Below, in pieces: positions 43,654-52,545 of a stretch of DNA of 64,000 nucleotides. Under the pieces are notes generated by a model. It saw nothing but the letters and a program-made list of their open reading frames with translations, had not been told where the DNA came from and searched no databases. How positions within the stretch are numbered: the stretch's first letter is position 1; each line of letters opens with the position of its first letter. The DNA is from Sulfurisphaera javensis (GTDB lineage Archaea; Thermoproteota; Thermoprotei_A; Sulfolobales; Sulfolobaceae): contig NZ_AP031322.1 of the NCBI RefSeq assembly GCF_041154675.1, positions 1,302,001-1,366,000 of the forward strand, written 5' to 3'. Position numbers and translations under genes: made by a program.

Positions 43654-44197
43654 TATTATTTACTTTTTGCGTAATATTTTCTATTGTGTCATTCGCATTC
43701 AAAACTATAAAATTATATTTTATAGACAATTCCAAGTATTTTTTCCTTACTTTATCCAATGTGACTATTTTCTCTTTAAAATTAAATTTATCATCTTTTC
43801 TTATCCTTTTTAATGCATTTTCAACTTCAATATCAAGTAAAAATACAATATCTGGTTTAGGGAATTTAGAATTAACTTCTTCTATCCATTTCTCATCAAC
43901 TCCTAAAACACTTTGATATGCAATAGTGGAGTGAATATAACGATCCATTATTACAATGTCTGGGTTTTGTTGTAATAACCATTTTATATGGAAAGCCCTA
44001 TCTGCTGAGAACAATAATGTTAATAGAACTGGATCATTCCACCCTGCCTTTCCTATTAGTTTTGTTATTTCTTCTGTGAATGGTTCTTGTGTAAGTATTA
44101 CATTATATCCTTTTTCTTGTAGAAACATGTGAAGATTTTTAGCTATTGTTGTTTTTCCAGCGCCATCGATTCCCTCAAATGATATTAACTTGAACAT
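43625..44197 (-). CDS. tmk: Thymidylate kinase
   Basis: Phosphorylates dTMP to dTDP. 190 residues; P-loop GIDGAGKT (9-16), DR motif MDRYIHSTIAYQ and the lid after LLDIEVENALKRIRK. Overlaps the polynucleotide kinase gene by 13 bp and the convergent zinc-ribbon gene by 29 bp. Confidence 0.92.
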   Translation of the reverse strand: MFKLISFEGIDGAGKTTIAKNLHMFLQEKGYNVILTQEPFTEEITKLIGKAGWNDPVLLTLLFSADRAFHIKWLLQQNPDIVIMDRYIHSTIAYQSVLGVDEKWIEEVNSKFPKPDIVFLLDIEVENALKRIRKDDKFNFKEKIVTLDKVRKKYLELSIKYNFIVLNANDTIENITQKVNNTICSLLKCS

Positions 44198-45240
44198 TTT
44201 TTTATCTTTACTCTTCTTTCCTCAAAATTCTCATTTAAGCTTATATAACCCATTAATGCACCGTCAACATCTTTTTCTGGTGTTTTTATAGTTACATAAT
44301 CTTTATTTATATTAGAAATTATTCCTGCTCCCACAATTTTTCCTTTTGACGTTAATCCAAGTAATAACCCCTTTACGTCTTGGACATAATATCCTTCACA
44401 AGGTTCTTCGTCACTTATTTGTAATAAGTCTCCTCCCCAACTTATAAATAGATTATTTGTTACTGGTATTCCAAATATTTTTTCTGTTCTGATTTGAATC
44501 TCATTTGCTCTAGTGAAATATTCCTTGTAAAGTGATTGTCGATATTTTTTTCTTTCATTTCTATCTCTCCAATTTCCTAAAGGGAATCTCTTTATATGTA
44601 TGATTTTTTTATTTAGATCATTTGGGAGAGGGAGTTTTTCTTCATTTTCAAAGATAACAATATAATCTGGGTCTATAAGATAAATTAGTTCAAGTTTATG
44701 TTTAAATGCAAAAAATCCTGAAACCCATCCATCCGTGTCAACTATTATATTATTTTGCAATAGTTTTGTAATTAAAGCAATGTGATATGAAGGGTTTATT
44801 GTAGGACTTTTATCTCCAAAGAATTCAAGTTTACTATATCCTTTTTCTCTAGGGTTCAATGTTTGCTTAATGTTAGATAATGCTATGAAAGTTGGAATGA
44901 ATAATGATGATTGCCCTACATCTGCATCAAGAATAGGAATATTTTTAAGATTTGAAACTAAGTTTGAAAAATAAGATTTACCAGAGTTTTCATTACCTAA
45001 AACTAGAATTTTTCCGCCTAGTTCTTTTCCAATTTTTTGCCATGATAATGTAGGAAATTTTGAAACGATATTACAATCCATATTTAAATCTGTTTCTTTT
45101 AAAGTTGTTAAAGTATAAGTTTTTGCGTCTTTAATTTCTATTTCGTCATTGATTTCAATACCAGAAATATCGATTAAACCTTGTTTTACTTTTATTTTAC
45201 AAGGTCCTTTTATTACTATGTCTATGTCTTTTTCAAACAT
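44185..45240 (-). CDS. Polynucleotide 5'-hydroxyl kinase (Clp1/Grc3 family)
   Basis: Archaeal Clp1/Grc3-type RNA/DNA 5'-kinase. 351 residues: N-terminal strands (1-75), P-loop GNENSGKS (82-89), Walker B-like DADVGQSSLFIP, the DTDGWVSG lid motif, and a C-terminal domain. Overlaps tmk and is followed at a 5-bp gap upstream by a possible RuvC-like gene; tRNA intron exon ligation or RNA repair roles are known for homologues. Confidence 0.85.
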   Translation of the reverse strand: MFEKDIDIVIKGPCKIKVKQGLIDISGIEINDEIEIKDAKTYTLTTLKETDLNMDCNIVSKFPTLSWQKIGKELGGKILVLGNENSGKSYFSNLVSNLKNIPILDADVGQSSLFIPTFIALSNIKQTLNPREKGYSKLEFFGDKSPTINPSYHIALITKLLQNNIIVDTDGWVSGFFAFKHKLELIYLIDPDYIVIFENEEKLPLPNDLNKKIIHIKRFPLGNWRDRNERKKYRQSLYKEYFTRANEIQIRTEKIFGIPVTNNLFISWGGDLLQISDEEPCEGYYVQDVKGLLLGLTSKGKIVGAGIISNINKDYVTIKTPEKDVDGALMGYISLNENFEERRVKIKKCSS

Positions 45241-45245
45241 AATTT

Positions 45246-45776
45246 TTACCTTAATGTTGATCTTAGTGCTATTGCATAAGCTGCTCTAATGTCTCTATCT
45301 TTGATATTTATAAAAGGATTTTTACTACTAGTTTTACTTTCATTTACTATTTTTGTTTCTGGGAATTTTATCTTTAGAATTCTGTAGACAAGTTCTCCTA
45401 TTTTGTTTCCTCCTCCTACCCCGATATATAGTTTTTTATGAGGAAATAGTGACACTAAATATTCTATTTTTTCTTCTATATCCATTAGGTTACTATTATC
45501 TACGTATAAGATCTCTCCGTCACCGATAATTACTATAGTGAGTTTTTCTTCTTTATTTGTATCGATACCTATTAATAATTCATTAAATCTATCTTTATTT
45601 CTTGATTTACAAACAATATAACCTATGAGAGAATTGAAGTTCATTTTTTCTACTAAATTATCGTTAATAACTATTTCTCCTTCTTCAGATATGGAGATAT
45701 TGAATTTTTTTAAAGTATTTATTAAGTAATAAGTTACTTTTGGGTCACTAACTTTCAGTGCTACTTTTTTTACCAC
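45246..45776 (-). CDS. Uncharacterised protein, possible RNase H/RuvC-like fold
   Basis: Not confidently recognised. 176 residues, GTG start. The N-terminal 65 residues look like a small RNA-like or dimerisation module; from residue 68, LLIGIDTN (Asp 72) opens a strand as in RuvC-like nucleases, IGVGGGNKIG follows, and IKDRDIRAAYAIAL near the C terminus resembles the last acidic helix of that fold. Sits head to head with a RecA-like gene 33 bp away and in operon with the Clp1-type kinase. A nuclease or resolvase-like role is inference only. Confidence 0.55.
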   Translation of the reverse strand: MVKKVALKVSDPKVTYYLINTLKKFNISISEEGEIVINDNLVEKMNFNSLIGYIVCKSRNKDRFNELLIGIDTNKEEKLTIVIIGDGEILYVDNSNLMDIEEKIEYLVSLFPHKKLYIGVGGGNKIGELVYRILKIKFPETKIVNESKTSSKNPFINIKDRDIRAAYAIALRSTLR

Positions 45777-45809
45777 ATTTTTATTTATATTCTCAGTGGA
45801 ATTTAAACC

Positions 45810-46340
45810 TTGAAAATATCAGAGTTTGTTTTTGAAAAAGGGAGAATAGTGTCTCTATATGGTGCTTCTGGAAGTGGGAAGACTAATATTATTCTTCAAG
45901 TTATTACTGAAATTACTCCCAGTTTATATATTTCTACTGAAGGTAAATCATACTACGCTAGGATAGAGAACCTAAAAGCAAAGAAGGATGTATACTATAC
46001 TGAATCTAATAGTGTGTATGAATTGATATTATCTATAATAAAATCTGCAAATCTAAACTTGAAGTTAATTGCTGTTGATACAATAAATAGATTTTATAGG
46101 GAAACTAGAAAAGAAAAAGATATCGAGTACCCTTTAATTCTTTTATCAGCATGGGCATATGAGAATAACATTAAGGTTTTATTAAGTTGGCAAGTATCTG
46201 GCAATAATAGAGTGAGCGGAGAAAAATTTATGCGAAAGGTATCTGAAGATGTCTTAAGGGTTACTAAAAATTATATCATCGGCAACTTAAGAGTGTGCAA
46301 ATTTAAGATAGTTAGTAGTGGTGTTGAAGGATGTCTTTAA
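45810..46340 (+). CDS. RecA/RadA-superfamily ATPase, short
   Basis: RecA-fold ATPase without extra domains, related to archaeal RadA paralogues. 176 residues starting at TTG (45810): Walker A GASGSGKT (18-25), Walker [33 protein letters not shown] as the motif after it. No N-terminal helix-hairpin-helix. Box A-like TTTATATTC lies about 26 bp before the start. It may act as a recombination mediator; overlaps carS by 10 bp. Confidence 0.75.
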   Translation: MKISEFVFEKGRIVSLYGASGSGKTNIILQVITEITPSLYISTEGKSYYARIENLKAKKDVYYTESNSVYELILSIIKSANLNLKLIAVDTINRFYRETRKEKDIEYPLILLSAWAYENNIKVLLSWQVSGNNRVSGEKFMRKVSEDVLRVTKNYIIGNLRVCKFKIVSSGVEGCL

Positions 46341-46831
46341 TAATCTATATTGCTTTAGGAATTTTATATTATTTGCCAGCATTAGTAGCAAATGGAAGTG
46401 CTCCTTTCGTTAAAAATGGAACACCAATTGATTTTAAAAGAAACTTTATAGACGGAAGAAGAATACTTGGTGATGGTAAATCTTTTGAAGGTCTCTTAGT
46501 AGCATTAACTTTTGGTACTACTGTTGGAGTAATTTTATCTAAGTTTTTAGGAATTGAGTGGATTATAGTTAGTTTTGTTGAATCTTTTTTTGCAATGATT
46601 GGTGATATGATAGGAGCATTTATTAAGAGGAGGTTAGGATTAGAAAGGGGTGCTAGAGCATTAGGCTTAGATCAACTAGATTTTGTTTTAGGTGCTACTT
46701 TAGGTTTATTTTTAGCTAAAATTCAAGTTAATATTTATGAATTTTTAAGTATAGTTATTATAGCGTTTGTCCTACACATCTTAACTAATAATATAGCGTA
46801 CCGATTAAAAATAAAAAGTGTTCCTTGGTAA
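46331..46831 (+). CDS. carS: CDP-archaeol synthase
   Basis: Makes CDP-archaeol from CTP and digeranylgeranylglyceryl phosphate, a committed membrane-lipid step. 166 residues, about four membrane helices; signature [35 protein letters not shown] near residues 19-55. The substrate precursor pathway includes GGPP synthase, whose gene begins at 63.8 kb. Confidence 0.9.
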   Translation: MSLIIYIALGILYYLPALVANGSAPFVKNGTPIDFKRNFIDGRRILGDGKSFEGLLVALTFGTTVGVILSKFLGIEWIIVSFVESFFAMIGDMIGAFIKRRLGLERGARALGLDQLDFVLGATLGLFLAKIQVNIYEFLSIVIIAFVLHILTNNIAYRLKIKSVPW

Positions 46832-46840
46832 TTTTCTATT

Positions 46841-47185
46841 ATGCCAAAAACTTCAAAATCAGATAAGGTTTACGGTCTATTAAACAATGTTTACGTTTTA
46901 ATAATCCTTATAGTAGTTATGGCAATTGGAATATTAGGAGCTATTGCTTTCCCATACTATATTTCTCCTATTACCTATTCTAATGGTGGTGTACCTCAAG
47001 CTGGAGGAATTGCTTTTCTAGCTACTCTACTGATAGCCGGACTTTTAATAGGTACTTATCTTCTAGAGAATAAAAACCACGAATTAGGTGCCACTTTCCT
47101 AATAGCAGTTCTACTAATTTTAATGGCTTATGTGTGGTTAGCCTATGGTTCTTCGGCGATTAAATTTTTATTTAATATAAGCTGA
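46841..47185 (+). CDS. Small membrane protein, unknown
   Basis: Not recognised. 114 residues with three predicted membrane helices at about 14-38, 55-74 and 83-108, a short basic N terminus and no obvious motif. Follows carS by 9 bp, so it may be co-transcribed. Confidence 0.6.
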   Translation: MPKTSKSDKVYGLLNNVYVLIILIVVMAIGILGAIAFPYYISPITYSNGGVPQAGGIAFLATLLIAGLLIGTYLLENKNHELGATFLIAVLLILMAYVWLAYGSSAIKFLFNIS

Positions 47186-47191
47186 AGTAAG

Positions 47192-47422
47192 ATGAGGAAT
47201 ATGGATCAAATTAAGATAAAACTTTCAACGGGTAGAGAAGTTGTATTAGACGATGAGGCTATTAAGGCTTTGAATGAATATGTAAGGACACAATTAACGT
47301 TAGAACAATTAGCTAAGAGGCTAGGTTTAAGTGGATGGGAAGAAGCTTATGAGCTAATTAAACAAGTACCAGCATGGGTAATGTGGACTCCATTACCTAT
47401 ATATAAAAAGTTAATAAGCTAA
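47192..47422 (+). CDS. Small conserved protein, unknown
   Basis: Not recognised. 76 residues, soluble: an N-terminal strand pair (IKIKLSTGREVVLD) and then a possible HTH (TLEQLAKRLGLSGWEEAYELIKQ) ending in a Trp/Pro-rich tail (VPAWVMWTPLPIYKK). Downstream of the small membrane protein, and its last four bases overlap the mcm stop. Confidence 0.6.
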   Translation: MRNMDQIKIKLSTGREVVLDDEAIKALNEYVRTQLTLEQLAKRLGLSGWEEAYELIKQVPAWVMWTPLPIYKKLIS

Positions 47423-49488
47423 ACTTTTCTATAGCATTCGGGTTTGGATTCATACACTAATCCTTGTTTTCTCATATCAGACAATAGTTTTTCAACACTC
47501 GGCTTATCAATACCTATCCCTTCAGCCTCTTTTATTATATCTTTAATTTTAGCACATTCATTGTTTCCTGCTAATGTGTCAATAATTTCGAGAATTTTAG
47601 CCATCTTTTCTCTAGCACTTTTAGGTTTGCCAGTCATAATAGTGTCTATATCAATTTTTCCAGATTCAACATCTAAACCAACGTTTTCGAGGAAAATTCT
47701 CATAATATTTATTGCTCTTTCAGCATCTTCTCTATCAACTTCATTCTTAAGTGCCATTCTTGCATATGCTTCTGAAATTCTAATTAGTGCTTCTAACTGC
47801 CTAGGTGTAATGATTATTGGAGAGTCAGGAGATTCAGAGCTTTTCTTTCTCATCTCTACAAAGAAGTCCTGAAGCAAGTTTTTTGCTTCTTCACTTAATT
47901 TAGGGAACACGTTTTTTCTGGCATATGCTATATATTTCTTTAATGTATCTACATCTATAATTTGATTATCTTTAGTTTTTCCTGCATGAACGTTTAGTAT
48001 GTGAGATGCAAGCAATTGATCTTCAATCCCTGGCTTATCTATTAATATGAAGATTAAATCAAATCTTGACAAAATGGTTGGCGGTAGGTTAATGTTTTCA
48101 GCTAATCCTCTTTCTGCAATATATCTTCCTAACTTTGGATTTCCTGCTGCTATAACAGTAGCTCTGGCATTAAGTTTTGCCACTATTCCAGCCTTAGCTA
48201 TAGAGACTGTTTGTTGCTCCATTGCTTCGTGAATCGCTACTCTATCTTCATCTCTCATTTTATCAATCTCATCAATAACAGCTATTCCACCATCAGCTAA
48301 TACTAAAGCTCCAGCTTCTAAATAATAATCGCCAGTGTTTTTATCTCTTGTAACTGTGGCTGTTAGTCCTGCTGCTGTAGATCCTTTTCCAGTAGTATAA
48401 ACTGCCCTTGGTGCTACTCTTGCTGCAAATTGCAGAATTTGAGATTTAGCAGTACCTGGATCACCTATAATTAGAACATGTATATCTCCTCTAATTCTTG
48501 TACCATCTTCCATAATTTTTGGTATTCCTCCAAATAACGCTAAGGCTATAGCTTCTTTTATTTCCCAGTGTCCGTATATTGATGGCGCAATTGAACTTAT
48601 TATTCTCTCTCTTATCCAAGGGTCTTTAGAAAGTTCTTTTATTTTTTTCTCATCTTCTTCTGAGATTTTTACTTCATCCAAAACTTTTTGGGAAATTTCT
48701 ATACTATTAACTTTTAAGTAAAAGTCAAATATCGCTTTGCTTCCTCTTTTAATTTGCGAATCTTTCTTTATTTCTAATATTCCAACAATTTTTACTCTAT
48801 CTCCTGGTCTAGCAGAATCAACTAAGTCATCTTCGAATACTATTTCCAATTGTCTAGGTAATTGTCCAGGTGGAATCTCCTCTGGTCTTTCTTGGATTAC
48901 AGCTTTTTGCCAATCTATAAATTCAGATTTATCCTCAATAAGTTTAAACTGTCCAGATTTTCCACAAACCGGGCAAGTTGTAGGTAATTCAATAATTTCG
49001 TCAAACTCCCCTTCTGGAGGCCATACGAATTCTTGCATACAATCTGGATTAAGATGTCTAAATACTGATTTACTAAGTCTTTCTTTAACTGGTGTTGCTT
49101 TTACTAATATACCTTCAACAGTTATTAATTTTCCACTATCATTGCTTCTTATTTTTCTTAACTCAACTACTCTAGGAACATTAGTTATTCTTAAATGTAT
49201 CTTCTTTATTTCATCTTGAAAAGATGGATCTTTTTCTATAATATATTCATAAATTCTGTTTTCAAGAATAGGAAGAAGTTCTTTTGGATTATTAATAATT
49301 TGAGTAGCTAGTTGTTCATTAAAGTTAAATAAATCACTAAAATTTGCAATAAAACTTCTCTTTCTATATGCTATAATTTCATTAATTTGATTTAGATAAA
49401 TGGGTTTTCCTTTATTATCTCTATAAGTATTTATGAATTCTAATATTAAATCTCCGTAATCAGCTTGTTGTATAGCCAATAATATCAC
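47419..49488 (-). CDS. mcm: Replicative helicase MCM
   Basis: 3'-5' DNA helicase forming the core of the archaeal CMG-like complex. 689 residues: N-terminal domain with a zinc site (NPDCMQ...; CPVC) and OB region, Walker A GDPGTAKS, Walker B AVIDEIDKM, arginine-finger region (LPPTILSRFDLIFIL), and a C-terminal winged helix. Follows gins23 with a 29-bp overlap, the known Sulfolobus order. Confidence 0.97.
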   Translation of the reverse strand: MILLAIQQADYGDLILEFINTYRDNKGKPIYLNQINEIIAYRKRSFIANFSDLFNFNEQLATQIINNPKELLPILENRIYEYIIEKDPSFQDEIKKIHLRITNVPRVVELRKIRSNDSGKLITVEGILVKATPVKERLSKSVFRHLNPDCMQEFVWPPEGEFDEIIELPTTCPVCGKSGQFKLIEDKSEFIDWQKAVIQERPEEIPPGQLPRQLEIVFEDDLVDSARPGDRVKIVGILEIKKDSQIKRGSKAIFDFYLKVNSIEISQKVLDEVKISEEDEKKIKELSKDPWIRERIISSIAPSIYGHWEIKEAIALALFGGIPKIMEDGTRIRGDIHVLIIGDPGTAKSQILQFAARVAPRAVYTTGKGSTAAGLTATVTRDKNTGDYYLEAGALVLADGGIAVIDEIDKMRDEDRVAIHEAMEQQTVSIAKAGIVAKLNARATVIAAGNPKLGRYIAERGLAENINLPPTILSRFDLIFILIDKPGIEDQLLASHILNVHAGKTKDNQIIDVDTLKKYIAYARKNVFPKLSEEAKNLLQDFFVEMRKKSSESPDSPIIITPRQLEALIRISEAYARMALKNEVDREDAERAINIMRIFLENVGLDVESGKIDIDTIMTGKPKSAREKMAKILEIIDTLAGNNECAKIKDIIKEAEGIGIDKPSVEKLLSDMRKQGLVYESKPECYRKV

Positions 49489-50011
49489 CTATGTTGTGCT
49501 CAATAGTATATTTTATATTTCTGTAGACTAAAATCTCTTCTGCTGTTAATTTATCAAGTATATTTTGGTCGGAGATTTTCAAAAATGCCAGTTGTATTAT
49601 CTTTCTAATTCTTATTGAAACAATCTCCTCAAGTAATTGTCTTGCTTTTCTTAGCTGTTCTAATGCTTCTAAGCTATTCTCTTTCTTTAAATCTTCTAAT
49701 AATACGGAGATTCTATAGTAAAAATCTTTTGGTACTTTTACCAATGAGGCTGGTGTGTTAATGTTTTGTCTTTCCTGAAATAGTATCCTTCCTAGCTCAT
49801 CCAACGATATACTCTCGCTTATTTTGACTAAAGAGTTTTTTTGAAGTTCCTTGGCTAACCAAAATCTTACCTCATCTTCACTACCTTTAGATAAGCTGAT
49901 TTCCTCAAATCCATCATCAAATGGCCCCCAATCTTCTAATACCATGATTTTTTTCTTAATTAGCATGTTAACTCTTGATAAAGCCTTAAGCTGAATGCTT
50001 AGTAATGACAC
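49460..50011 (-). CDS. gins23: GINS complex subunit Gins23
   Basis: Component of the CMG helicase. 183 residues. The sequence is diverged and shows a helical body (EQLRKARQLLEEIVSIRIRKIIQLAFL) and a small domain at the N terminus. Assigned to Gins23 rather than Gins51 because in Sulfolobus the gene before mcm encodes Gins23, while Gins51 is near primase. Sequence alone would not settle the subtype. Confidence 0.72.
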   Translation of the reverse strand: MSLLSIQLKALSRVNMLIKKKIMVLEDWGPFDDGFEEISLSKGSEDEVRFWLAKELQKNSLVKISESISLDELGRILFQERQNINTPASLVKVPKDFYYRISVLLEDLKKENSLEALEQLRKARQLLEEIVSIRIRKIIQLAFLKISDQNILDKLTAEEILVYRNIKYTIEHNIGDIIGYTTS

Positions 50012-50053
50012 AGATTAAAAATTAATTCGTAAAAAATAAAAGCATAAGTAGTA

Positions 50054-50560
50054 ATGGAAGAACCTAAGCTTATCTTAACAGTAAAAAATAATAAAAATAA
50101 TAAATGTATAATAGAGATTTTAAATAGGTTATTCTTGAAAGATATAAATTCTAGAGCAGAAGAAGTAGTTAAAAATGTGATACTAGTTTACACTTCTTTA
50201 TCACCGATCATAGCCTATGGATTAATTATTTCAGCACCTCCATCGTGTGTTTCTAAAATTTATCCCATAGATTTTTCCGTTAATACTATAAATGAGCAAG
50301 ATATTATAACGTATTTTGTTAAATATATAAAAGAAAAGAACGGTACATTTAAAACGTTCTATGTAGATTGTTATGATAGAGGAGTAAAAGTCAACTGTAG
50401 AGAAATAGAAATAGGTATTGGTATAGGATTGAAAGATTTAGCGAAAGTGAATTTTGAAAAACCGGATAAAGTAATAGTGGTGAATGTAGTTAAGGATTCA
50501 GCGTATCTATCAATAATAAATAAGGGTCAAGAAAAAGTTTCGGTTAACTCTCTCCGTTAA
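50054..50560 (+). CDS. Stand-alone THUMP-like RNA-binding protein
   Basis: The second half (about 105-165: FKTFYVDCYDRGVKVNCREIE..., then PDKVIVVNVVKDSAYLSII) matches the THUMP pattern, a domain that delivers tRNA to modifying enzymes. 168 residues with no catalytic domain attached. Divergent from gins23 (42-bp gap) and upstream of orc1-2 by 34 bp. It could partner with a separate tRNA methyltransferase or acetyltransferase. Confidence 0.6.
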   Translation: MEEPKLILTVKNNKNNKCIIEILNRLFLKDINSRAEEVVKNVILVYTSLSPIIAYGLIISAPPSCVSKIYPIDFSVNTINEQDIITYFVKYIKEKNGTFKTFYVDCYDRGVKVNCREIEIGIGIGLKDLAKVNFEKPDKVIVVNVVKDSAYLSIINKGQEKVSVNSLR

Positions 50561-50569
50561 AATATATAG
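50558..50569 (+). promoter_or_regulatory. Putative box A of orc1-2
   Basis: TAAAATATATAG lies about 26-35 bp before the GTG at 50595, in the 34-bp gap after the THUMP gene, so orc1-2 appears to have its own promoter and a leaderless message. The hexamer GAAAGT (50597-50602) at the start codon is the reverse of the ACTTTC motif bound by Orc1-2 in Sulfolobus islandicus. Confidence 0.45.
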
Positions 50570-50594
50570 TATTACTTACATAAAAAAGATTAAG

Positions 50595-51851
50595 GTGAAA
50601 GTTTTGGACTCACTTAAAGATGTTATTGAAGATGCAATTCATGGTACTACTGTATTTGAGAGAATAAACGCATTAAATCCAGATTATATACCCAAGAACT
50701 TACCTCATAGAGAGATACAGATTAGAGAATTGACAGTGAACTTCAGAGATATACTTATTAATCCGGGTAGCACTTCTGTCAGAGTAGTTATTACTGGTAA
50801 GACCGGAACTGGAAAAACAGTTACAGCAAAGAAATTCGGTGAAATATTTAGTGAAATAGCAAAAGAAAAAGGTTTAAAGATATTTTATTTGCATATAAAC
50901 TGTCATAGACAAAGAACACTATATTTGATTCTAATGGAGATAGCAAGGCAATTAAATTTACAAATACCTAATAGAGGCCTTTCTTCACAAGAGACATTTA
51001 AGTTGATATATGACTATTTAGATAAGAGAAACATTCAACTTATACTAGCTTTAGATGAATTTGACTATTTTATAAGTACATCTCCAGTAGAAGACATTTA
51101 TTTCTTAGTGAGAATCTATGATGAGTTAAATGCTTTAGTAAAAAGAATTCATTATATATTCATTTTAAGAGAGATGTCAAGCTTAGCAAGTCTTGATAAA
51201 AGTATCAAAGATCACGTTATAAAGAATATAATAGAATTTCATCCTTATACTTCTAGTGATCTTTTTGATATTTTGGATGATAGAATAAAAACAGAAAAAG
51301 CTTTCAGAGAAGGAGCAGTTCCAGAAGAGACTATCAAATTTATTGCTGACATTTATGGAGTAGACAAGGGTGGTAATGGAAATGCAAGATTAGCTATAGA
51401 GACTTTAGAGTTAGCCGGTAAGATAGCTGATACTGAAGGTTCACCTCAAGTTAGTATAGATCATGCTAAAAAAGCCAATTCAAAAATAAATCCGGAGTTG
51501 AGTATAATAATAGATACAATAAAAGATCTAGATTTGCATCAATTACTAGTAGTTAAAGCAATAATGAATCTACATAAGAAAGAAGGTGTAGATTTCTTCC
51601 CAATGGGCAGAGTTGAAGAAGAATATAATTTAGTAAGTAGAGAACTAGGAGCACCCCCAAGAAAACATACTCAGCTTTTTGAATATATAAGGAAACTAAA
51701 GCTAATGGGACTAATAGTTGCAAGACAGAGTGGAAAAGGAATGAGAGGTAGAACAACTCTAATATCTTTATCTGTTCCTTTATCAACTGAATTTGAAGAT
51801 TTAATAAATAATGAAATAAGGGATAAGCTATTACAGCAAAACAATTATTAA
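50595..51851 (+). CDS. orc1-2: Orc1/Cdc6-family AAA+ protein, Orc1-2 type
   Basis: Archaeal Orc1/Cdc6 AAA+ ATPase with C-terminal winged helix. 418 residues: Walker A GKTGTGKT (68-75), Walker B LILALDEFD (150-157), sensor region FILREMSSLAS, and wHTH around residues 320-400 (FPMGRVEEEYNLVSRELG). The place beside gins23/mcm matches Cdc6-2 (SSO0771) of S. solfataricus, which acts mainly as a DNA-damage-responsive regulator, not an initiator. No origin is seen next to it. Confidence 0.88.
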   Translation: MKVLDSLKDVIEDAIHGTTVFERINALNPDYIPKNLPHREIQIRELTVNFRDILINPGSTSVRVVITGKTGTGKTVTAKKFGEIFSEIAKEKGLKIFYLHINCHRQRTLYLILMEIARQLNLQIPNRGLSSQETFKLIYDYLDKRNIQLILALDEFDYFISTSPVEDIYFLVRIYDELNALVKRIHYIFILREMSSLASLDKSIKDHVIKNIIEFHPYTSSDLFDILDDRIKTEKAFREGAVPEETIKFIADIYGVDKGGNGNARLAIETLELAGKIADTEGSPQVSIDHAKKANSKINPELSIIIDTIKDLDLHQLLVVKAIMNLHKKEGVDFFPMGRVEEEYNLVSRELGAPPRKHTQLFEYIRKLKLMGLIVARQSGKGMRGRTTLISLSVPLSTEFEDLINNEIRDKLLQQNNY

Positions 51852-51898
51852 CTCCTACAATATTAAAAATACTCTATGTCTTATTTAAACAAGGAGAT

Positions 51899-52090
51899 AT
51901 GAATATAACTAAATTAGCTAAGGAGACTGGAATCAAATATCAGACTCTTCTTAAAAACATCGAATTCTTAGAACAAAAGAAAATAATTGAAGTTATTAAG
52001 GGGGAAAAAAGTAAAATAATCAGACTAAACTACTCTAACCCTAAAGTAATAATTTTAAAAAATTTGTTTGAGGAATTAGAAGATATATGA
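51899..52090 (+). CDS. Winged-HTH protein, start uncertain
   Basis: HTH transcription-regulator-like protein. From ATG 51899, 63 residues: MNITKLAKETGIKYQTLLKNI (recognition helix) and a wing (KKIIEVIKGEKSKIIRLN). The usual first helix is missing, but the same frame is open upstream to 51827 and encodes it (TILKILYVLFKQGD), with no ATG/GTG/TTG there. The true start may be a non-standard codon overlapping the orc1-2 end. Its TGA overlaps the moaC ATG. Confidence 0.6.
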   Translation: MNITKLAKETGIKYQTLLKNIEFLEQKKIIEVIKGEKSKIIRLNYSNPKVIILKNLFEELEDI

Positions 52091-52545
52091 CTGAAGCAAA
52101 AATCGTAGACATATCCTCAAAAGATATTGTTTTGAGAGAGGCTACAGCAGAGGGATTTATAAAATTAAGGAAAGAAACAATAGAAAAAATAAAAAATAAG
52201 GAGATAGAAAAAGGAGATGTTATTGCAATAGCTAAAACAGCTGGAATATTAGCTGCAAAGAGAACTCCAGAACTTATTCCAATGTGTCATCCTATTCCGT
52301 TAGAATATGTAGATATAGATATACAAATTGAAGAGGAAGGATTAAGAGTTATAACTACTGTTAAAGCTCATTATAAAACTGGAGTTGAAATGGAGGCTCT
52401 AACAGCTACATCTATTGCTTTGTTAACAATCTGGGATATGGTAAAGAAATATGAAAAAGATGAAAAAGGACAATATCCCAATACTGAAATTTCATCAATA
52501 CGTGTAGTAAATAAAATTAAGATTTCTTCCTACGATAATAAGTAG
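52087..52545 (+). CDS. moaC: Cyclic pyranopterin monophosphate synthase MoaC
   Basis: Second enzyme of molybdopterin biosynthesis. 152 residues with the MoaC signature [12 protein letters not shown] and the catalytic [24 protein letters not shown]. It starts within the HTH gene stop (ATGA) and its last 29 bp overlap the convergent rfcL. No other moa gene is in the window. Confidence 0.93.
   Translation: MTEAKIVDISSKDIVLREATAEGFIKLRKETIEKIKNKEIEKGDVIAIAKTAGILAAKRTPELIPMCHPIPLEYVDIDIQIEEEGLRVITTVKAHYKTGVEMEALTATSIALLTIWDMVKKYEKDEKGQYPNTEISSIRVVNKIKISSYDNK

Noticed and set aside
50561-50594. Replication origin next to orc1-2
   Set aside because: Only 34 bp, no origin recognition boxes; Orc1-2 is not known to sit at an origin in Sulfolobus.
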